DNA of 25,145 bases from the NCBI GenBank assembly GCA_051453625.1, contig JBOZIK010000001.1:209137202-209162346 (forward strand), given 5' to 3'. The notes beneath the pieces were generated by a model. The model saw nothing but the letters and a program-made list of their open reading frames with translations, made no database searches and was not told where the DNA came from. The DNA is from Welwitschia mirabilis (lineage: Eukaryota; Gnetophyta; Gnetopsida; Welwitschiales). Shown here piece by piece: positions 19,056 to 25,145 of this stretch (position 1 is the first letter of the stretch; each line of letters starts with the position of its first letter). Made by a program: the position numbers and the translations under genes.

Positions 19056-20037
19056 TGGAAAATGTTCATTAACTGTTAAGGTATAAGTAGCATTTCTAAA
19101 TATGAAACTAGAGCACTTTATTATAGTATAGCTAAACATAATTGTCATTCTCTTATAGATCATTCAAGGATATTTTAAAGCTTACAAGACATAATAAATA
19201 TTTTAAGGATAGGTTTTGGTAGAAGGAGGGTTTGTAAATTAATTAAAGACTAAATTCACTTAATTGATATCTCCTCTTGAAATTTAAGAATGATTATTCA
19301 TAGAAAATCTATCATGTAAACCTTAGTTAACCAAGAGATAATTCACTAAGTACAAATTGGTTTCATATACAAATAATAAATTATTCACTATAAATTCTAA
19401 ATGTAACAAAAGTACGAGTAATGAAAATGTTGTGTCTTGCAATAAACTTTAGCAAAATACTAGAATAGCATAAAAGATACCATACACTAACATATCAATC
19501 ATCTAAACTTTACAAATCATTGAAAAGATAAATCTTAAAAAAAATGCACATAAAATAACATTTAGAATGGACTGTTGCATAAATAGTAATCTTAATTGAA
19601 TTAGAGATGGAAAAATAAAGAAAATCCATTTACAAATTAGAGTTTGTTTATTAATGATGTAAATGTTATAGGAAATTAAAAATAAAAAATCAAGAACTAA
19701 GGTATGACATGCAAATGCTACATGAGTTAGTCATTTTCTTATACTGAGGGAAGGAGAAAGAAGGCTCATGATTTCATGATAATACAAAACCTCATCATAT
19801 CCATTATAATTATGAATTTAAAATGGAAGGGCTCTAATGGGTAATGACAAATAGTGCTTTAATGATGGTGGACTTTAATATTCAGTATCAATCAAGACAT
19901 GAAAGATAAAGGGTTTCTAAACCTTAAGTTACATTATGCTTTTATAGTCTCGTTAGGGATAAATATATTTTTTGCTTCATCTTTGTTATTAATAGATGGA
20001 TAGTGACAGATCTCCTTGGTTAATAAAATAGAAAACA
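19056..20037 (+). repeat. Element C 3' LTR
   Basis: Counterpart of 10475-11420 (see that entry for shared blocks), starting just after the integrase remnant. Its right end meets the copia-2 5' LTR at 20037/20038, so copia-2 inserted at or near the LTR end. No interior of C follows. Confidence 0.68.
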
Positions 20038-20393
20038 TGAAATATCCTCTAACAAATATGTTTCACCTCTAATGTATTTCATCCTAATAAAACAAAAATT
20101 CCAAATAATAAATTAATAATAAATTATGTAAATCAATTAGTTATTTATTTTTAAGAAAACATTATAATCATTCATAATTGTTTCATAAAAAATTACTTTT
20201 TTAATTAATTTTAAGTTGTATCCTACTACATTAATCATGTGCATTTCATATTTAATTTTAATTACCTTAATTTATAAATTCTATTGATATTAAAAGTGTT
20301 TTATTTTATTTTAAATTTTATGAATTTATATTTTATTTGATATTTTGTTAATATTTTATATGCTTTATTTTAATTCTACATAAACTCTCAACA
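20038..20393 (+). repeat. copia-2 5' LTR (356 bp)
   Basis: Starts TGAAATATCC and ends CTCTCAACA directly before the primer site, giving TG...CA termini. The first about 130 bp match the 3' copy (TTTCATCCTAATAAAA, AATAATAAATTATGT(A/G)AATCAA, TAATAAAACAT-type blocks). Confidence 0.82.
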
Positions 20394-20410
20394 TGGTATC
20401 AAAGTATAGC
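20394..20410 (+). other. copia-2 primer-binding site (tRNA-iMet type)
   Basis: TGGTATCAAAGTATAGC compares with the standard TGGTATCAGAGC. It immediately follows the LTR end. The ATG of the 84-codon open frame at 20393-20647 overlaps this site (A of the LTR-terminal CA plus TG), so that start codon is not a gene start. Confidence 0.82.
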
Positions 20411-21060
20411 TATGAACAAAACATAGAGATGAATTATAATTTTGATAGTAACATAGGATATAAATATACTTTTATGGCAATTGCAAATAAATTAGTATTA
20501 AGATGGTACCACAAAATGGAAGACAGAGAGGGCATCTCTCTTCTTTCTAACAACAAATGTATTTGGATTATTTCTTCAAAAACACATGAAGCTTACTTAT
20601 TTAAACTATACCATTTAGAAGATAAGAATGAAAGACTTCCTAGTTAGATAAGGAGTTGAAGATTATCTAGATGAAAGTTGATCCACAAAGAATGATAATA
20701 AATCATAACTAGCTAGACTTATTTTAGAACATTTAAGGCTATGAAGTTAATCCTTTGGATCATGGCATAAAAAAGCCTAAGAATCTTTTGACATTCTTGA
20801 AGAATACCTGTAAGATCAAAAATAAAACACATAAGTAGTCATTAATCACTAAATGTTTCTCTCTTAATCTTAATGATCATGAGGATTTCACATATCTAAT
20901 GAATAAAATCATTAATTCAAAATCATGAATTGAAGAATAAAATGCCATCATGGACAAAGAAATGATAAAGTTCACTTTACTTTAGCTTTTGCCTCTAAAT
21001 TTCTATGTGTTTCAGAAAGCATTACAACATGCTAATAAGCCCTATTCAGTTAAACATCAA
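20411..21060 (+). pseudogene. copia-2 gag remnant
   Basis: By position this is the gag region. The clearest match is MDKEMIKFTLL*LLPLNFYV (about 20951-21010), followed by FQKALQ, which fits the UBN2-type xDxxMVxxLLxSLPxSYxxxVxALE motif. The open frame at 20393-20647 extends into the N-terminal part but could not be aligned to gag with confidence. No CCHC knuckle was identified downstream. Confidence 0.55.
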
Positions 21061-21780
21061 GTAATAAGAGTCCATTAAAATAGAATAGAATTAAAGAATA
21101 AAAAAGGCAAAACAAGCAAAGGACTTATTAAATACAAGAAAAACATGAAATTAGAACATAAAAAAAGCAAAGAATTTGTAAATTCTTCAACAAGATGATT
21201 TATCATTCATAAAATTATCACTCTAAAAATATAAGTCATGCATCAAACAAGAATAATAAGAATAATAAAAATAAGATAAATAAAGATAAAGACTTTGGAA
21301 TTGTAATCATAAGTGATGTGATTTATCAAGAAGAGTTATATGCAATTTTTATAATAAATTACAAACACTTCAAAAGCATCAAATCATATGACTGCTAATA
21401 AGAGACTTCATAAAGCTTATTTCAAATCTAGGCAATGTCATAAAGCATGTAATTATTAATGATGATATACAACTAAGAATAAATCAATTAAAAATTATGG
21501 AACTATAATTTTTCATCTTAAAAAATACTCTTTATTTTCTAAATTTTTAAAATTAATCTGATATCATTTTCATCTCTGCTTTAAGATGGTAATAGGTACA
21601 ATTCATTAAAAGGAAGAACAAATCATATTGTATCATAGAAAAAGAGAAATAACACATTGAAATAGTTTAATATAATAGAATTTTATCTTTTAAATCAAAA
21701 AAATAATCATAGAGCTTTTTAAGCCACTAAAATTAATGAAGGAATGATCTAAAATTAAAGATTAAGGCATATGAACTTTC
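21061..21780 (+). other. copia-2 interior, protease position, no clear match
   Basis: Between gag and integrase a protease with a DSG(A/C) motif is expected. None could be read in any frame. The stretch is A-rich with many stops. Confidence 0.4.
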
Positions 21781-22450
21781 AAGTTCTAATGAAACTACAT
21801 TGAGTAAGTGATAAAATTCCAAAGCTTAAAAGTAAAGAGTTGGTCTATAAAGCTTATGACATAGGTAAAATGCATCATAAGCCATTTCTAGAAAATAGAG
21901 AAAAAGAGTAGTGAGAAATATTAAAACAATCCATAGTAATTTATATTGACTATTGTTAATTTCACCTTTGAAAGTAAAAAAATATTTTATAAATTTTTTA
22001 AATGACTATAATAGAATTATTTTTGGTGTACTTCCTTTGAAATAAATCTTAGAATCTTAATGCTTTCAAAGTGTTTTACATACTAGTTCAAAGACAAATG
22101 AATCTACAACTCAAGAAGCCTAGAACATATGAAGGATAATAATATGTATTAATTAAGTTTTATAACAAACTTTAAAAGGCTAGAATTCAATATGAAGTAA
22201 CTCCACTTTATACACCTCAAGTTAATTACATTATTTAAAAGAAGAATAGAACAATCATGGTAATGAAAAGAAGGATGTTATATAAGACATGCCTTCATTC
22301 ATTTATATGAATTAAAACTATTACCATAGTTGCTTATCTTTAAAATAAACTTTCGATCAAAGATTCACATAGAGATCTATTACTACAAAGGTGGATTGAA
22401 AAAGTTGTTCCTACACACCTAAGATCTTTTGGAAGTAACTATTTTAGTAA
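21781..22450 (+). pseudogene. copia-2 integrase remnant
   Basis: AYDIGKMHHKPFLENREK (about 21849-21905) matches the CxxGKMHRxPFP zinc-domain end. E-I-L-K-Q-S follows, in place of ExLxxIHSDLCGPM. ARIQYEVTPLYTPQVNYII (about 22180-22240), then KKNRTIM, match GIxHxLTxPYTPQQNGVxERKNRTIxEM. WIEKVVPTHLRSFGSN (22393-22445) matches EAWxGxKPxVxHLRxFGS at the domain end. The core aspartates were not resolved. Confidence 0.75.
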
Positions 22451-23080
22451 AAATACTAGTGATGAAATAAATTATAAAATAAATCTAAAACATAATTCTT
22501 TATTGATTGGGACTCAACTTCTAAAAGGATCATTACCACTTGAGATATTGTTTTTGGTGAAACAACTAAAATTAACAATTCTATTTCATCTACATTATTT
22601 AATGACTTGACTTTAAGCAAAGAAATAGATATCAATATTTTTTAATTTAAATGAATCAAATTTAAATTAATTAATATCATATTTTTAGATTATGGAAACA
22701 TATGATCATGATAATGATGAAGAGCAAGTTGTTCCTACTACAGATACTACTAGAGAATAAAACATTAACATTATTTTGAATCACAAAACATGAATGTTAT
22801 TTTGGATAAGTTAAGTTTATGATTTATTAAACGAAGATAAAATAAGCCTAGCAAAAGAAAATCCAAATTGAACCATATAAAGGAGAAGAGCACTTATTTC
22901 TATGATCAATGGAATAAATGAAATAGAGTTAGCTAGTGTAAAATAATCTCTTAAAGAACTAAAATCAAAGAAGACAAGGCAATAAGAGCATGATATACCA
23001 ATGAAGAATCAAACATTGGAACTTGATAAGATAATTATACAAGATGGGTGTTTTATGTAAACTATAATCAAGATGACATA
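22451..23080 (+). other. copia-2 integrase-RT linker, no clear match
   Basis: Usual place of the variable acidic linker between copia integrase and RT. It has acidic readings such as MKSKL and an EEQ stretch near 22720, but nothing diagnostic. Confidence 0.4.
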
Positions 23081-23740
23081 ATAAATAAGGTTAAGTTTGT
23101 TATTAAAGGTTTTACATAAAAAATAAATTAATTACAATAAAACATTTACACCTATAAAAAAGATTTATATCATACCAATCATTCTTTTGTTGGTAGTTTA
23201 GCGTAGTTAAATTTTATCTTGGCTTGATACTAAATTTACAATTCTAAATGGAGACCTCGAGAAAGAAACTTATATATCTTAACTTAAAGGCTTTGAAATT
23301 AAAGGTCATGAAATAGAGTTAAAGGTCATGAAATAGAAGTGTGTAAACTAAAAAAATTATTATATGGCCTAAAACAAGCTTCCTAAGTATGATTTGAGAA
23401 TATTGTAAGTTTTATAAGAGTCTTGGTTTCAAGAAGTTACTTGTAAATGTAAAACTCTATGTAAAGTTACATGGTGAATAAAATAGAACTATAATATCAT
23501 TATTTTATGTAGGTGATATAATATTAATATGAAAGTATAAATTGAAGATTAAAAAATAACAGATGCCCTTAATAATAACTTTAAAAAAAATGTATGAGAG
23601 AGAGACATCAAAGCTCTTAAATATTTCCTAATCTTCCAAATATTAAAAAATAAGAAAATAATCAAAATTTTTTAAGAGAAAAATTTCAATGAAATATTTA
23701 AATAATAATATATGAAGAATCACTAATAGTAAAAAAATCC
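23081..23740 (+). pseudogene. copia-2 reverse transcriptase remnant (YVDD changed to YVGD)
   Basis: KFVIKGFT*K (about 23092-23120) matches KARLVAKGFxQK. FTILNGDLEKETYI (23236-23277) matches FLNGxLEEEVYM, with the preceding TKFTILNG in place of VKTAFLNG. EVCKLKKLLYGLKQAS (about 23337-23385) matches VCKLKKSLYGLKQAP. LFYVGDIILI (23500-23529) matches LLYVDDxLI with the first catalytic Asp changed to Gly. ALKYFLIFQILKNKK matches the LKYFLGxEV segment. A 20-bp tandem duplication at 23301-23340 shifts the frame just before VCKLKK. Confidence 0.85.
23301..23340 (+). repeat. 20-bp tandem duplication within copia-2 RT
   Basis: AAAGGTCATGAAATAGAGTT (23301-23320) is repeated as AAAGGTCATGAAATAGAAGT (23321-23340). 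Twenty is not a multiple of three, so the duplication breaks the RT frame. The copies are 18 of 20 identical, so it is much younger than the RNase H duplication in element C. Confidence 0.85.
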
Positions 23741-23824
23741 ATGAAGCCAAGTATGAAGATAAAACCTAGCAAAATAATAGAAAATATTGAGAAAATAAAA
23801 TTTTAGAAGTTAGATAAGACCAAA

Positions 23825-24400
23825 TATCAAATTGATTATTAATAAGCTTGCTAGATTTATGCATTCTTCAAGTGAAACACACATGAAGTTGGTAATTAAC
23901 ACAAGAAAATACTTAGCTAAAATAACAAAACATGGCATAATACTTAAAAAAGACAAGGACAATTTAGTTAACTATATAGATTCAATTTGGGGTGATGTTA
24001 AAGATGGTGGATTAGCCACATATTAAATCATTTATTTTAATGAAACACTATTTCATGGTTAAGTCAGAAATAAAAAACATCTATACCTTCTTCTATGAAT
24101 GTAGAAAATATTGTAGTAATAACCTTATGTTTTGAACTAAAGTAAATTCACCAAATTCTAAATGATCTTGATGAAGACATTCAAATTTTAATTCCCAAGC
24201 ATTGTAATAATCGAAATACAATCAAACTTATGAAGAATCCTATATTTTACAAAAAAGTGAAGCATGTTAAACCTAAATTCCACTATATCAAGGAAGTATA
24301 CTTAAAAAGATTTATCAAATTAAATTATGTTAATATGAAATAGTAGGTAGTACATGGACTCACAAAACCAATTAGAGGAAAAAAATTTTATTAGTTTATG
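23825..24400 (+). pseudogene. copia-2 RNase H remnant
   Basis: The open stretch 23832-24026 reads LARFMHSSSETHMK then RKYLAKITKHGIILKKDKDN and YIDSIWGDVKDG. These match SRFMxxPxxxHxxAxKRILRYLKGTxxxGIxY and GYxDSDWAGDxDxR of the copia RT/RNase H junction. Later pieces are KNPIFYKKVKHVKPKFHYIK (24235-24294), matching KNPVFHxRxKHIDxRFHFIR, and LTKPIRGKKFY*F (24358-24396), matching the LTKPLxxxKFxxLR terminus. The domain order is complete but stops and frameshifts break it. It leads directly to the 3' LTR. Confidence 0.85.
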
Positions 24401-24460
24401 GACGCTCTACAAATCAATCATAAAGAACTATAATTTTGAGATAGAATATTAAACAAAACA

Positions 24461-24615
24461 TGAAACATAAAACACCTTTGAATTAACATGTTTTATCTTT
24501 AATGTATTCATCCTAATAAAATAAAACTTTTGAGTGTTAAACTAATAATAAATTATGTGAATCAACTAATTAGTTACTTCTAATAAAACATCATTATCAG
24601 TAATACATTTTTTAA
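24461..24615 (+). repeat. copia-2 3' LTR, truncated
   Basis: Begins TGAAACATAA and shares CATCCTAATAAAA(C/T)AAAA, TAATAATAAATTATGTRAATCAA and TAGTTA blocks with 20038-20180. Similarity fades after about 24610, so roughly 200 bp are missing, by deletion or later insertion. No LTR end or target duplication can be seen. Confidence 0.75.
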
Positions 24616-25145
24616 AAAAGAGACAAGTATTATATTAAACTAAGGAATTTACATAAGGTGATGAAAACACCCTAACTTGAAGGGAAAAATTATATCGATT
24701 GGCAAAAAGAAAACTATCCTATTGTAGTCGCAAGAACCTATTGTATATAAGGTAAAATTAGAGGTGACAGTACCCCTAAGAACTATGATTAGATAAGAGC
24801 TAGTAAAAACTAAAACTGACCTAAGGAAAACTAAAGAGAATAAGGGATTAATATCCCCTATAATGGGGGAAGAGGTTTCCATGATGGTCCTTAAGTAGGA
24901 ATCATTCCATTTCATCTACTAACACCTCAAATGCCTAATTAACCTCCTTGAACTTCTTAATTACTATCTGGTTCTTTTCTGGATCTAATCTGAGTGCCTT
25001 TTTTCTATAATTAGACTTAATGGCCTATAGTTAAGATCTATGTAAGATTCTCAGAGTCACAAAAGAGCATCTTTTTAAAACATGGATTATAGCAAGTAAT
25101 ACTTCTCTTTTTTTAAGTTTCACATTAATGTCTTTGTAAACCTCA
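24616..25145 (-). pseudogene. J-domain-like (DnaJ) fragment and unassigned flank
   Basis: On the minus strand at about 24920-25030 the translation reads AIKSNYRKKALRLDPEKNQ, then IKKFKEVN*AFEVLVDEME. This resembles helices II and III of a DnaJ J-domain (xIKKxYRKLALxxHPDKNx...KFKEVNxAYEVLSD). J-domain proteins stimulate Hsp70 ATPase through the HPD tripeptide. Here HPD reads DPE and an in-frame stop follows, so the copy could not work as such. The residues before helix II did not align. An 88-codon open frame on the same strand (24649-24915, another frame) is hydrophobic and unrecognised. It could be a gene fragment or retrocopy; a chance match in low-complexity Lys-rich sequence is possible. 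Confidence 0.42.

Larger units (their letters stand above)
10475..20037 (+). mobile_element. Ty3/gypsy chromovirus-like element C, interrupted by D2
   Basis: Two diverged direct repeats of about 0.95 kb (10475 to about 11420 and 19056 to about 20037) flank a plus-strand pol in gypsy order: protease (16520-16800), RT (17000-17850), RNase H (17930-18420), integrase (18570-19050). The second repeat begins where the integrase reading ends. The element's leader is split at 11574/15944 by D2, whose target duplication GTGAC marks the join. Only about 0.6 kb remains for gag, so part is deleted or unreadable. Motifs such as the CDVxPMDVCHVLLGRPW-type protease end and GLATFYRxFI fit chromoviruses rather than Athila. 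Confidence 0.78.
20038..24615 (+). mobile_element. Ty1/copia element copia-2 (decayed, 3' LTR truncated)
   Basis: Plus-strand copia element with a 5' LTR (20038-20393), a primer site, gag, integrase, RT and RNase H remnants in copia order, and a 3' LTR beginning at 24461 of which only about 150 bp align. Its LTR is unrelated to that of copia-1 and about twice as long, so it is a different family. Numerous stops, frameshifts and a small tandem duplication disable it. No target duplication can be tested because the 3' end is missing. Confidence 0.82.

Noticed and set aside
1-25145. CRISPR array, tRNA or rRNA genes, bacterial operons or a novel defence-type system
   Set aside because: No regularly spaced repeats with unique spacers, no tRNA-like or rRNA-like sequence and no intact coding frames were seen. 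The plant retrotransposon content explains most of the window.

Overview
This window is plant nuclear DNA, from AT-rich intergenic heterochromatin. I find no intact protein-coding host gene. Almost all of it can be read as decayed LTR retrotransposons of plant-specific lineages (Ty1/copia, Ty3/gypsy chromovirus, Ty3/gypsy Athila-like). They lie nested in one another, with two 100-N assembly gaps (482-581 and 15674-15773). Every pol reading is broken by many stops and frameshifts. The species cannot be told from the sequence; a seed plant is the safe statement.

Layout. (1) 1-1811, minus strand: the primer-binding site and one LTR of a relatively well-kept Athila-like element (called D1 here), whose body continues off the left edge. 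(2) 1812-4656 and 9026-10474, minus strand: an older Athila-like element (A), holding RNase H, RT, protease, the gag-protease linker and gag. It is interrupted by (3), a Ty1/copia element on the minus strand at 4657-9025 (copia-1), with short LTRs of about 150 bp and gag, protease, integrase, RT and RNase H remnants in the expected order. (4) 10475-20037, plus strand: a Ty3/gypsy chromovirus-like element (C), with LTRs of about 0.95 kb at both ends and protease, RT, RNase H and integrase at 16520-19050. It is interrupted by (5), a second Athila-like element (D2, 11575-15938, plus strand) of the same LTR family as D1. D2 is flanked by the 5-bp duplication GTGAC and has lost everything between its 5' LTR and integrase. 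(6) 20038 to about 24615, plus strand: a second Ty1/copia element (copia-2) with a 356-bp 5' LTR and a truncated 3' LTR. (7) 24616-25145: unassigned sequence with a degenerate J-domain-like (DnaJ) reading on the minus strand.

The order of events can be partly read. A is old, since copia-1 sits inside its gag region and D1 cuts its RNase H. C is old and D2 landed in its leader. D1 is the youngest-looking piece: it keeps CpG dinucleotides and a recognisable tRNA-Asp primer site, while the same positions in D2 have changed to CA/TG. Nothing suggests a working gene system. The points most worth a second look are the three-palindrome array in the U3 of the D1/D2 LTR family, the apparently false gap inside the D1 LTR, the tandem duplication inside the chromovirus RNase H, and the J-domain-like fragment at the right end. 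All domain calls come from reading translations by eye against remembered family consensus; no search was run, and boundaries are approximate.
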